A DNA stretch of 64,000 bases, from assembly GCF_030690725.1 (NCBI RefSeq), contig NZ_JAUYGD010000032.1, positions 82,350 through 146,349 of the forward strand. The letters run 5' to 3'. Position numbers and translations under genes: made by a program. This stretch comes from Pseudomonas sp. (lineage in GTDB: Bacteria > Pseudomonadota > Gammaproteobacteria > Pseudomonadales > Pseudomonadaceae). This document shows, piece after piece, positions 1 through 8,052 of this stretch. Every line of letters begins with the position of its first letter. The stretch's first letter is position 1. The notes under the pieces were generated by a model. It was not told the origin of the DNA. It made no database searches and saw only the letters and a list, made by a program, of their open reading frames with translations.

Positions 1-292
1 CCCACTGGAACAGCGCCTCGCGCCGGGCGGTACGCACCGTGGAGAACAAGCCGCTGTTGGCCTCGTGCTGCACCTGATGGTAACCGCGGGTCCAGGGCAC
101 CAGCTCGATGCGGGTGTCCTGCCCGGTACGCTGGATCAGCAGCTCGGCCACTTCCACGGCCATGCCGGTCAGCTTGCCATCTTCGATATAGCTCAGCGGC
201 CGGTATTCCTCGGTATACAGGCGCAGCTCGGCCGCCAGCGCCGATGCACAGCAGCCAAGCAACAACACAACCAGCCAGGACTTCAACCGCAT
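1..292 (-). CDS. Partial periplasmic amino-acid-type substrate-binding protein (SBP_bac_3-like), 3' end outside window
   Basis: Only the first 97 codons or so are present; the gene runs off the left edge. The start at 292 opens a typical signal peptide (charged MRLK, hydrophobic core, then CASALAAE), so the product is exported. The mature start (ELRLYTEEYRPLSYIEDGKLTG, then AVEVAELL) is the usual opening of family 3 solute-binding proteins: a beta strand, a short ligand loop and a helix. It lies downstream of and in the same direction as another periplasmic binding protein. No permease or ATPase is visible, so it may be an orphan binding protein or the sensor part of a longer protein. The ligand is unknown. 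Confidence 0.75.
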   Translation of the reverse strand, partial: MRLKSWLVVLLLGCCASALAAELRLYTEEYRPLSYIEDGKLTGMAVEVAELLIQRTGQDTRIELVPWTRGYHQVQHEANSGLFSTVRTARREALFQW

Positions 293-398
293 TGGGCAAT
301 ACCTGCAAAAACATACGAACAATGGGCCGAAACGCCGAATGATAAACAGCCATTGGCTCAGCAACCAGCAGAGTTCTGCGGCAAATCAGCGCGAGGGG

Positions 399-1340
399 CT
401 ATGGATTGGCCGTCAGTTCCACCTCCCGTGCCCGCTGCCACTGCGCCAGGTTCTCGCGACTTACCTGCTGCACCTGCAACGCGATATTCACCGGTTGCGG
501 CGATAGTTCGCCGCGCATACTTCGCGCGGCCAATTGCACGGCCTGAAAACCAATGGCATGGGCTTGCTGGATCATCAGGCTGTGCACCTCGCCCTTGCTC
601 AGTGCCTCAATCAGCAGAGGGTCGGCATCGAAGCCGACATGCAGTAACTCTCCGACCTTGCCGAGCCGCCGCAGCGCTGCCAGTGCGGCGCGTGAACTGG
701 TGCTGTTGGGCGTAAACACGCCCGCCAGCTGCGGCAAGCGCTCACGCAAGGCATTCACAGCCGCCTGGCTGTCGTCACCGATGTAGGTATCCACCAGGAT
801 ACTCAGGCCGCCCTGCTCTGCGCCCTGACGAAAACCACGCTCGCGCTCGCTGGTCGAGGGCACACCGGCTTTCAAACGCAACAGCGCCACCTGGCCCTGG
901 CCACCAAGCGCCGCAGCCAAGGCCTGGCCGGCCTGCATACCAGCGCGGAAGTTATCGGTGGCGACCACACCGCGCACTGCACTACCGGGCAGGTCACGGT
1001 CGAAATACACAGTATTGATGCCGCTGCCCGCCAATTGCTGCACACGCGAGGCGATCTCCGGGCCGCTGGGGGCGATAACCAGCGCCCTGCAACCACGCTC
1101 CAGCACCCAATTGATCATCTGTAGCTGGGTTTCCACGCGCCCTTCGTGGCTGGGCCCGCGAAAATGCATATCCAGGCCGTACTCTTTGGCAGCCTGCCGC
1201 GCGCCGACCTCTACTTGCCCCCAAAAGGGCGTAGCCCCCGCCGCCACCACACCGATACAGTCCTTTGCCAACGCCTGAGTGGCCCAACTGGTCAACACAA
1301 CGAATAGCAGCACATATCTCGACTGGCATCGGCTGTACAT
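399..1340 (-). CDS. Periplasmic sugar-binding-like protein (LacI/RbsB fold)
   Basis: A 313-residue exported protein of the Peripla_BP_4 type (ribose/galactose binding fold). Residues 1-25 form a signal peptide ending ATQALA, followed by the first beta strand (CIGVVAAGATPFWGQVEVGA), the first helix, and typical motifs such as APSGPE, YFDRDLPG and VVATDNFRAG. I chose ATG 1340 because the GGGAG motif sits 8 bases upstream; an ATG at 1346 would be only 2 bases from it and a TTG at 1355 lacks a site. No ABC permease or ATPase lies beside it, so transport is unproven. Such orphans can also present ligands to sensor kinases or chemoreceptors. The gene shares direction with the binding protein that starts at 292. 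Confidence 0.8.
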   Translation of the reverse strand: MYSRCQSRYVLLFVVLTSWATQALAKDCIGVVAAGATPFWGQVEVGARQAAKEYGLDMHFRGPSHEGRVETQLQMINWVLERGCRALVIAPSGPEIASRVQQLAGSGINTVYFDRDLPGSAVRGVVATDNFRAGMQAGQALAAALGGQGQVALLRLKAGVPSTSERERGFRQGAEQGGLSILVDTYIGDDSQAAVNALRERLPQLAGVFTPNSTSSRAALAALRRLGKVGELLHVGFDADPLLIEALSKGEVHSLMIQQAHAIGFQAVQLAARSMRGELSPQPVNIALQVQQVSRENLAQWQRAREVELTANP

Positions 1341-1602
1341 CTGCATCACTCCCAAAACCTGGCGACGCCATGCACAGCAGCATGCACAACACCTAACAGC
1401 GCTCAGGCGTCACCGTAGAGTTACTGCTATCACTTTAGCATCAGGCGATTAGCCTCGCCGGGCGCGGGGTTACCGGTCATCCGCCAGAAAACCGTGCCAT
1501 ACACTTGCGCCTCACACTTTTTCACACTCCAAGCGACGGCTGGGCTGGTAGCCGCCGCTCAGGCAGGCGATGATCGCGTCTCTTTCCTGCACCTTGAATG
1601 AC

Positions 1603-2331
1603 ATGACCGATACCACGCAAAGCACTCAGGCCACGCACAAACCCCGCCCACTGATCGATTTGCTGGTCAGTATCCTGATTCCCTCCCTGATTCTGATGAA
1701 ACTCAGTGGCGAGAGCCGCCTGGGTGCCGACGGTGCGCTGATGCTGGCGCTGGCCTTCCCGCTGGGCTGGGGCAGTTTCGAGCTGCTCAAGTACCGCAAA
1801 TTCAACTTTATCGCCCTGCTCGGCCTGGTCAGCGTGCTGCTTACCGGCGGCATTGGCCTGCTCAAACTGGATAACCAGTGGCTGGCGATCAAGGAAGCGG
1901 CGATCCCCGGCATCATCGGCATCGCTGTGCTGGTCTCGACCCGCACCCGCTTCCCGTTGATCCGCACCATGCTGTTTAACAAGACCGTACTCAACGTCGA
2001 CAAAATCCATGAGCGCCTGGAGCAGGCCGGCAACACCGAGCTGTTCGAAGCGCGCCTGCTTCGCGCCACTTACTGGCTAAGCGGCACCTTCTTCTTCTCC
2101 TCGGCGATGAACTACGTGCTGGCCAAGTGGATCGTGATCAGCCCGGCCGGCAGCGAAGCCTTCAACGCCGAGCTGGGGCGGATGAACCTGCTCAGCTACC
2201 CGATGATCGCGATTCCCTCGATGATCATGCTGATGGCCATCTTCTATTACCTGTGGCGCACCATCCACGGTCTTACCGGCCTCAAGCTGGAAGACGTGAT
2301 GGCCAATGCCGAGCAGGACAAGCAGCCCTAA
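1603..2331 (+). CDS. VC0807-family multi-pass membrane protein
   Basis: About 242 residues with several hydrophobic segments: LIDLLVSILIPSLILM near residue 17, LMLALAFPLGW, FIALLGLVSVLLTGGIGLL, AAIPGIIGIAVLV, then after a charged stretch FFFSSAMNYVLAKWIV and PMIAIPSMIMLMAIFYYLW. This resembles the VC0807 family of uncharacterised inner-membrane proteins, sometimes labelled MFS-like. Transport function is not shown. ATG 1603 was chosen because it begins a normal soluble N-terminus; an upstream ATG at 1570 in the same frame is possible and neither has a strong ribosome site. It is followed after 24 bases by a YqaA-like gene, so the two are probably co-transcribed. Confidence 0.7.
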   Translation: MTDTTQSTQATHKPRPLIDLLVSILIPSLILMKLSGESRLGADGALMLALAFPLGWGSFELLKYRKFNFIALLGLVSVLLTGGIGLLKLDNQWLAIKEAAIPGIIGIAVLVSTRTRFPLIRTMLFNKTVLNVDKIHERLEQAGNTELFEARLLRATYWLSGTFFFSSAMNYVLAKWIVISPAGSEAFNAELGRMNLLSYPMIAIPSMIMLMAIFYYLWRTIHGLTGLKLEDVMANAEQDKQP

Positions 2332-2355
2332 GCCACTCGGCCCGGCGCGCCACGA

Positions 2356-2793
2356 ATGCTGACGCTCTCCGCCTACCTGGGCCTGTTTATTTCGGCCCTG
2401 GGCGCCGCCACCCTGCTGCCGCTGCAATCGGAAAGCGTGCTGGTGGCGCTGCTGCTCAGCGGCGCCTATTCGCCCTGGGCCCTGCTGGCGGTGGCCAGTG
2501 TCGGCAATATCCTCGGCGCGCTGCTCAACTGGCTGCTCGGCCGCTACCTCGAACACTTTCGCCACAAGTCCTGGTTCCCGGTCAGCGACGCGCGCCTGCA
2601 GCAGGCGCAACGCGGTTATGCCCGTTATGGCCGCTGGTCACTGCTGCTGAGCTGGATGCCGATCATCGGCGACCCACTGACCCTGGTGGCCGGGGTAATG
2701 CGCGAACGCCTGTGGGTGTTCCTGCTGATCGTCAGCCTGGCGAAAACCGCCCGCTATGCTGTATTGGCAGCCCTGACCCTTGGCTGGAGTTGA
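2356..2793 (+). CDS. YqaA-family (DedA-like) inner membrane protein
   Basis: A 145-residue protein with three or four membrane segments. It carries features of the SNARE-associated/DedA superfamily in its short YqaA form: an LLPLQSESVLVALLL entry helix, the VGNILGALLNWLLGR segment, an amphipathic region with YARYGRWSLLLSWMPIIGDPLT, and a final hydrophobic helix. DedA-type proteins handle membrane lipid carriers and proton-dependent transport; the role of the YqaA branch is not settled. It is 24 bases downstream of the VC0807-type gene and 146 bases upstream of a third membrane protein. Confidence 0.75.
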   Translation: MLTLSAYLGLFISALGAATLLPLQSESVLVALLLSGAYSPWALLAVASVGNILGALLNWLLGRYLEHFRHKSWFPVSDARLQQAQRGYARYGRWSLLLSWMPIIGDPLTLVAGVMRERLWVFLLIVSLAKTARYAVLAALTLGWS

Positions 2794-2936
2794 GTCGCAT
2801 GCGACACACGCCGTAACGCCAACAGCAAGTCTGCGGTTGAGCAGCGGCCATGCCTCCGTGATACTGCGCAGCCTTCGCACAGGCGTGCGCGGGGACAGTC
2901 GCAGTACGAAGGAGTGATCTCAGTGGAGCTGCATCC

Positions 2937-3893
2937 GTGATGAAAAGGAGCGATCTGGTCTGGACCCTCGTGGGGCTCGGTGCCGTGCTGTTGTCGTGTT
3001 ACTTGCTCTATCACCAAGTTCGCACTATTTCCCTGAATGAAATCGCTGACAGCCTGTGCGCCATTCCGCGCCTGGATTGGCTGCTGGCCGCAGCGGCCAC
3101 CCTTGGCGCCTATAGCGCCCTGGCCTGGTACGACCGCATCGCCCTGGCGCATCTGGGCAAAAAGATTTCCTGGCGCTTTATCAGCCTGTGTTCCTTCACC
3201 ACCTATGCGCTGGCCCACAACATCGGCGCCTCCGTGTTCTCAGGCGCCCTGGTGCGTTATCGCGCTTACCGCAGCAAAGGTATGACGCCGCAGGAAATCG
3301 GCATCCTGATCGTCTTCTGCTCCTTCACCTTCATCCTCGGCACCCTCCTGGCCAGCGGCTGTGTACTGCTGCTGGAGCCGGACCTGATCCACCGCGTGGC
3401 CAAGGTCACGCCGCTGGTCTCCGAGATTATCGGCGGGCTCCTGCTGCTATTGGTTGCGCTCTATGTGCTCGGCTCCTGGCGCCATTTCAAACCCTGGCAC
3501 TGGGGCAAGCTGCATATCGAATACCCGCGTCTGGGGATTGTCGGCCGCCAGCTGCTGGCCGGCCCGCTGGAGCTGGCTTGCGCGGCAGCGATCATCTACT
3601 TCGCCCTGCCGGCGGAGCACAACCCAGGCTATCTGGTGGTGTTCGGCGTGTTCCTCGCCTCGTTCTCGCTGGCGTTGCTGTCTCACGCCCCTGGCGGCCT
3701 GGGCGTACTGGAGGTGACCTTCCTCGCGGCGATGCCGGAGTTACCGGCCGCTGACGTACTCGCTGCACTGATTGTGTTCCGCTGTTTCTACCTGCTGTTG
3801 CCGTTCGCCCTGTCGCTGCTAGTAGTGCTGGGGTTCGAATGGACACAGTGGCAGAGCCGCCGCACCACCCCAGATAATCCACCACTCCCCTGA
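2937..3893 (+). CDS. UPF0104/YbhN-like integral membrane protein (LPG synthase TM domain family)
   Basis: About 318 residues and roughly eight membrane segments. The order fits the lysylphosphatidylglycerol synthase transmembrane domain family (formerly UPF0104, YbhN): an N-terminal helix (VWTLVGLGAVLLSCYLLYHQV), a cytosolic loop, YDRIAL, the conserved NIGASVFSGALVRYRAY block and the HAPGGLGVLEVTFL block near the end. Family members act at the membrane as flippase-like or lipid-modifying proteins, but there is no catalytic tRNA-dependent aminoacyl-transferase domain here. Start is GTG 2937 or the ATG next to it at 2940. It stands alone or ends the membrane-protein run. Confidence 0.75.
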   Translation: MMKRSDLVWTLVGLGAVLLSCYLLYHQVRTISLNEIADSLCAIPRLDWLLAAAATLGAYSALAWYDRIALAHLGKKISWRFISLCSFTTYALAHNIGASVFSGALVRYRAYRSKGMTPQEIGILIVFCSFTFILGTLLASGCVLLLEPDLIHRVAKVTPLVSEIIGGLLLLLVALYVLGSWRHFKPWHWGKLHIEYPRLGIVGRQLLAGPLELACAAAIIYFALPAEHNPGYLVVFGVFLASFSLALLSHAPGGLGVLEVTFLAAMPELPAADVLAALIVFRCFYLLLPFALSLLVVLGFEWTQWQSRRTTPDNPPLP

Positions 3894-4051
3894 GCCGAAC
3901 CAACACCGGATAACCGGGGGCAGCATTGCGCCGCACACTCGCATAGAATGCGCGGCCGTTTTTGCGGCCCACCGTCATGACCGCCACTCGCCGGCTGTCG
4001 TGACAGGATGCCCAGAAACCTCCCGGTACTTATTCAGGAACAGCGCGCCGC

Positions 4052-5317
4052 ATGACTTTCTCTACACCCGCCCGCGCCTGCGGCATCGACTTCGGCACCT
4101 CCAACTCCACCGTCGGCTGGCTGCGCCCCGACGCCGAAACCCTGATTCCCCTGGAAGACGGCAAGATCACCCTGCCCTCGGTGGTGTTCTTCAACCTTGA
4201 AGAGCGCCGCCCGGTCTATGGCCGCCTGGCGCTGCAGGAATACCTGGAAGGCTACGAAGGCCGCCTGATGCGCTCGCTGAAAAGCCTGCTGGGCAGCAAG
4301 CTGCTGAAAAGCGAAACCACCGTGCTGGGCAGTGCTCTGCCGTTCAAAGACCTGCTCGGCTTCTTTATCGGCGAGCTGAAAAACCGCGCCGAGGCCACCG
4401 CCGGCCGGCCCTTTGAGGAAGTGGTGTTGGGCCGCCCGGTGTTCTTCGTCGACGATGACCCGGTGGCCGACCTGGAAGCGGAGAACACCCTGGTGGCCGT
4501 GGCGCACAAGCTCGGCTTCAAGGACGTGTCGTTCCAGTACGAACCAATTGCCGCGGCCTTTGACTACGAGTCGGGCATCAGCCGCGAAGAGCTGGTGCTG
4601 ATCGTCGATATTGGTGGCGGCACCTCGGACTTTTCCCTGGTGCGCCTGGCGCCCGAACGCCGCGCAGTGGCCGACCGGCATAGCGACATCCTCGCCACTG
4701 GCGGCGTGCACATCGGCGGTACGGACTTCGACAAGCAGCTTTCTCTGGCTGGGGTGATGCCACTGTTTGGCTACGGCAGCCGGATGAAGAGCGACGCGCC
4801 GATGCCCACCAGCACCCACCTCAACCTAGCCACCTGGCACACCATCAACGCGGTGTACTCGGCGCAGTCGCAGCGCCAGCTGCAGAGCATGCGCTACGAC
4901 ATCGTCGACCCGACCGGCATTGACCGCCTGTTCCAGCTGATCGAGCGCCGTGACGGCCACTGGCTGGCCATGCAGGTGGAGGAAAGCAAAATCGCCCTGA
5001 CCGAACAGGATGCACGGCCCATCGACCTCAGCCGCCTGGAAGACGGCCTGGTCGCCGAGCTGACCCGCACACTGTTCGAGGATGCCATCGAGCCGCTGCT
5101 GGAGCGCGTGCGCGCCAGCGTCACCCAGCTGCTCAGCGATGCCGGCGTTACTGTTGAGCAGGTCGACACAGTGTTCTTTACCGGCGGTTCCAGCGGCATT
5201 CCGGCGTTGCGCCAGAGCGTCGCGGCGATGCTGCCCAACGCCCAGCATGTGGAAGGCAATACCTTCGGCAGCATCGGCAGCGGCCTGGCCATCGAAGCAC
5301 AGAAGCGTTACGGCTGA
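4052..5317 (+). CDS. yegD: YegD-like Hsp70-family protein
   Basis: A 421-residue protein consisting essentially of the Hsp70/actin ATPase fold without a full substrate-binding domain. Visible motifs: phosphate loop 1 GIDFGTSNST at residues 11-20, EPIAAAFDYE at about 164-173, phosphate loop 2 VDIGGGTSDFS starting near 185, and adenosine loop FFTGGSSGIPALR near 374. An IGGTDFDKQLS block matches the DnaK-type GGEDFD region. YegD of E. coli is an Hsp70 of poorly defined role. No DnaJ or GrpE partner lies nearby. The gene ends just before a stack of palindromic repeats and a bidirectional terminator. Confidence 0.85.
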   Translation: MTFSTPARACGIDFGTSNSTVGWLRPDAETLIPLEDGKITLPSVVFFNLEERRPVYGRLALQEYLEGYEGRLMRSLKSLLGSKLLKSETTVLGSALPFKDLLGFFIGELKNRAEATAGRPFEEVVLGRPVFFVDDDPVADLEAENTLVAVAHKLGFKDVSFQYEPIAAAFDYESGISREELVLIVDIGGGTSDFSLVRLAPERRAVADRHSDILATGGVHIGGTDFDKQLSLAGVMPLFGYGSRMKSDAPMPTSTHLNLATWHTINAVYSAQSQRQLQSMRYDIVDPTGIDRLFQLIERRDGHWLAMQVEESKIALTEQDARPIDLSRLEDGLVAELTRTLFEDAIEPLLERVRASVTQLLSDAGVTVEQVDTVFFTGGSSGIPALRQSVAAMLPNAQHVEGNTFGSIGSGLAIEAQKRYG

Positions 5318-5320
5318 TCT

Positions 5321-5379
5321 GTAGCCCGGATGAAATCCGGGGATAAGGTCTAATCGCTCCCGGATTGCATCCGGGCTAC
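5321..5379. repeat. REP-like palindrome, 'GTAGCCCGGAT' type
   Basis: A 59-base imperfect palindrome starting 3 bases after the yegD stop codon. The arms 5321-5341 and 5359-5379 agree at 20 of 21 positions and enclose a 17-base loop. The arm core GTAGCCCGGATG is a short interspersed repeat often seen between Pseudomonas genes (from memory). It has no coding content. It may form an mRNA 3'-end hairpin that protects the yegD message. Confidence 0.8.
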
Positions 5380-5390
5380 AACGGCACAGC

Positions 5391-5426
5391 CGTAGGATGG
5401 GTTGAGCAAAGCGATACCCATCCTAC
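5391..5426. repeat. Short palindromic repeat, 'GTAGGATGGGT' type
   Basis: Perfect 11-base inverted arms, 5392-5402 and 5416-5426, around a 13-base loop. The same arm, GTAGGATGGGT, recurs in the longer palindrome at 38325-38378, so this is an interspersed family. Confidence 0.75.
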
Positions 5427-5432
5427 AGCGGT

Positions 5433-5462
5433 GGTGGATAAGAAAGGCGTCATCCACCCTAC
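5433..5462. repeat. Third short palindrome in the yegD-ygiQ repeat stack
   Basis: Arms GGTGGAT (5433-5439) and ATCCACC (5452-5458) flank a 13-base loop, and CCTAC follows on the right. It resembles the GGTGGA variant of the previous repeat. It is shorter and less certain than its two neighbours. Confidence 0.5.
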
Positions 5463-5491
5463 GCAGCTAATTAGCCCCCTGCCTCCACCAT

Positions 5492-5522
5492 AAAAAACGC
5501 CAGCTCGAAGCTGGCGTTTTTT
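5492..5522. terminator. Bidirectional intrinsic terminator between yegD and ygiQ
   Basis: A perfect 14-base inverted repeat (A-run plus CGCCAGCT, loop CGA, then AGCTGGCG plus T-run) that reads as a GC-rich stem with a U-tract on both strands. It lies between the convergent genes yegD and ygiQ. Confidence 0.9.
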
Positions 5523-5534
5523 ATGGCTGCAGAA

Positions 5535-7850
5535 TCAGCGCGGCACGGCCGGCTTCTTCACCGGTTTCTTGCCTTTGCCCTTGGCCGCGTCGGCGCGCTC
5601 CTTGGCCGCCTGCTGGTTACGCACCTGCGCAGCCGCCTTGGCCTGCTCACGCTTGTCCCAGGGGTTACCACCTGCAGCACCGGTGTCACGCGGCGGCAAG
5701 CCGGTGTGCTGGGTCAGCATCGGCTTGCTCTTGCTGGTGTCCTTGGCGACCTTGTGGCTGCCGGCCGGCGTCGAGTTCTTGCGACGTGCGCTCTGGTAGC
5801 TGTCGGTCGCCGGCTGGTGCAGCGGGATCAGCTGATTCTTACCCGGCCCGATCAGGTCGGCGCGGCCCATGCGGGTCAACGCTTCGCGCAGCATCGGCCA
5901 GCCTTTCGGGTCGTGATAACGCAGGAAGGCTTTGTGCAGGCGGCGCTGCTCTTCGCTCTTGACGATGGTCACGCCGTCGCTCTTGTAGCTGACCTTGCGC
6001 AGCGGGTTCTTGCCTGAGTGGTACATGGCCGTGGCGGTCGCCATTGGCGAGGGGTAGAAGGCCTGCACCTGGTCGGCGCGGAAGCCATTGCCCTTGAGCC
6101 ACAGCGCGAGGTTCATCATGTCCTCGTCGGTGGTGCCCGGGTGCGCCGCGATAAAGTACGGGATCAGATACTGCTCTTTACCCGCCTCTTTCGAGTACTT
6201 CTCGAACATGCGCTTGAACTTGTCGTAGCTGCCAATGCCCGGCTTCATCATCTGATTCAGCGGGCCTTCCTCGGTGTGCTCCGGGGCGATCTTCAGGTAG
6301 CCACCGACGTGGTGGGTGACCAGCTCCTTCACATACTCCGGCGACTCTACAGCCAGGTCGTAACGCAGCCCCGAGGCAATCAGAATCTTCTTCACCCCCG
6401 GCAGCGCACGGGCGCTGCGGTACAGCTGAATCAAGGCCGAGTGATCGGTGTTCAGGTTCGGGCAGATGCCGGGGAACACGCAGGATGGCTTGCGGCACGC
6501 GGATTCGATTTCCGGGCTCTTGCAGGCGATGCGGTACATGTTGGCGGTCGGCCCGCCGAGGTCGGAAATCACCCCAGTAAAGCCTGGCACCTTGTCACGG
6601 ATCTCTTCAATCTCGCGAATGATCGACTCTTCCGAACGGTTCTGGATGATCCGTCCCTCGTGCTCAGTGATCGAGCAGAAGGTGCAGCCGCCGAAGCAGC
6701 CACGCATGATGTTTACCGAGAAACGAATCATGTCGTAGGCCGGGATTTTTTCCTTGCCGTACGCCGGGTGCGGGATACGCGCATAGGGCATGCCGAACAC
6801 GTAGTCCATTTCCTCGGTAGTCATCGGGATGGGTGGCGGGTTGAACCACACGTCTACTTCCCCATGCTTCTGCACCAGCGCGCGGGCGTTGCCCGGGTTG
6901 GTTTCCAGGTGCAGCACGCGGTTGGCGTGGGCGTACAGCACCGGGTCGTTACGCACTTTTTCCATGGACGGCAAGCGGATCACCGTCTTGTCACGAGTCA
7001 TCCGTGGGCTGGCGAGAATCTGCACCACCTTCGGCTCGTTCGGGTCCTCCTGCGACCCCTTTTCCTGCTCGATAGCGCAGGCCTGGGTGTCCTGGGTGTT
7101 CACGTACGGGTTGATGATCTTGTCGATCTTGCCCGGCCGGTCGATACGCGTGGAATCCACCTCATACCAGCCCTGCGGCGTGTCACGGCGGATAAAAGCG
7201 GTGCCGCGCACGTCGGTGATGTCTTCGATCTTGTGACCGTAGGACAGGCGCTGCGCCACTTCGACGATGGCGCGCTCGGCGTTGCCGTACAGCAGAATGT
7301 CGGCGCTGGCGTCGATCAGGATCGAGTTGCGCACGCGGTCCTGCCAGTAGTCGTAGTGGGCGATGCGGCGCAGCGAGGCTTCGATACCGCCGAGGACGAT
7401 CGGCACATTCTTATAGGCTTCTTTGCAGCGCTGGCTGTACACCAGGCTGGCGCGGTCCGGGCGTTTGCCGGCCATGCCACCTGGGGTGTAGGCGTCGTCG
7501 GAGCGGATTTTCTTGTCGGCGGTGTAGCGGTTGATCATCGAATCCATGTTGCCGGCCGCGACGCCGAAGAACAGGTTCGGCTCGCCGAGCTTCATAAAGT
7601 CGTCTTTCGACTGCCAGTTCGGCTGGGCGATGATGCCCACGCGAAAGCCCTGCGACTCCAGCAGGCGACCGATAATCGCCATGCCAAACGAGGGGTGATC
7701 CACATAGGCATCACCGGTCACGATGATGATGTCGCAGCTGTCCCAGCCAAGCTGATCCATCTCTTCCCGGCTCATCGGCAGAAAAGGCGCCGGCCCGAAA
7801 CACTCGGCCCAGTATTTTGGATAATCGAATAACGGCTTGGCGGCTTGCAT
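5535..7850 (-). CDS. ygiQ: YgiQ-family radical SAM protein
   Basis: A 771-residue protein. The radical SAM cysteine motif CFGGCTFC falls at residues 385-392 (Cys 385, 389, 392) and should bind the 4Fe-4S cluster with S-adenosylmethionine. An N-terminal domain ([28 protein letters not shown]) precedes it, as is normal for the family (UPF0313). The C-terminus is a long lysine/alanine-rich tail ([14 protein letters not shown]). The reaction and substrate of YgiQ are not established. I use ATG 7850 ([14 protein letters not shown]), which matches the usual family start; ATG 7856 is equally possible. The track-like extension to a TTG at 7916 is not needed. It probably forms its own unit. Confidence 0.88.
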   Translation of the reverse strand: MQAAKPLFDYPKYWAECFGPAPFLPMSREEMDQLGWDSCDIIIVTGDAYVDHPSFGMAIIGRLLESQGFRVGIIAQPNWQSKDDFMKLGEPNLFFGVAAGNMDSMINRYTADKKIRSDDAYTPGGMAGKRPDRASLVYSQRCKEAYKNVPIVLGGIEASLRRIAHYDYWQDRVRNSILIDASADILLYGNAERAIVEVAQRLSYGHKIEDITDVRGTAFIRRDTPQGWYEVDSTRIDRPGKIDKIINPYVNTQDTQACAIEQEKGSQEDPNEPKVVQILASPRMTRDKTVIRLPSMEKVRNDPVLYAHANRVLHLETNPGNARALVQKHGEVDVWFNPPPIPMTTEEMDYVFGMPYARIPHPAYGKEKIPAYDMIRFSVNIMRGCFGGCTFCSITEHEGRIIQNRSEESIIREIEEIRDKVPGFTGVISDLGGPTANMYRIACKSPEIESACRKPSCVFPGICPNLNTDHSALIQLYRSARALPGVKKILIASGLRYDLAVESPEYVKELVTHHVGGYLKIAPEHTEEGPLNQMMKPGIGSYDKFKRMFEKYSKEAGKEQYLIPYFIAAHPGTTDEDMMNLALWLKGNGFRADQVQAFYPSPMATATAMYHSGKNPLRKVSYKSDGVTIVKSEEQRRLHKAFLRYHDPKGWPMLREALTRMGRADLIGPGKNQLIPLHQPATDSYQSARRKNSTPAGSHKVAKDTSKSKPMLTQHTGLPPRDTGAAGGNPWDKREQAKAAAQVRNQQAAKERADAAKGKGKKPVKKPAVPR

Positions 7851-8001
7851 GGACATGGAAAGTGACCGGCGTAGGCGAACAGGGATGGAAAATCGCGGGC
7901 GCGGAATATAGCACAAATTTTAACCAAACCCGACTTAGACGCTAGGTTTAACCGCCGAAATAGCCCTTTGCAGTTGTAGCGTTGCGGTAGTGGCTTACGG
8001 C

Positions 8002-8007
8002 TATACT
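8002..8007 (+). promoter_or_regulatory. Possible -10 element of the first diguanylate cyclase gene
   Basis: TATACT lies 46 bases before the GTG start. No good -35 box is seen at 16-18 bases. The same TATACT-C lies before the second cyclase copy (10056-10061), which suggests the promoter was duplicated with the gene. Confidence 0.35.
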
Positions 8008-8052
8008 CCAGCCCACAACATCGGTCGCTGACAGCCGGGGCAAGGGGTAACC

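Noticed and set aside
6018..7832. A 604-codon frame antisense to ygiQ
   Set aside because: Shadow of the ygiQ frame, rich in V, D, H and R with no recognisable fold.
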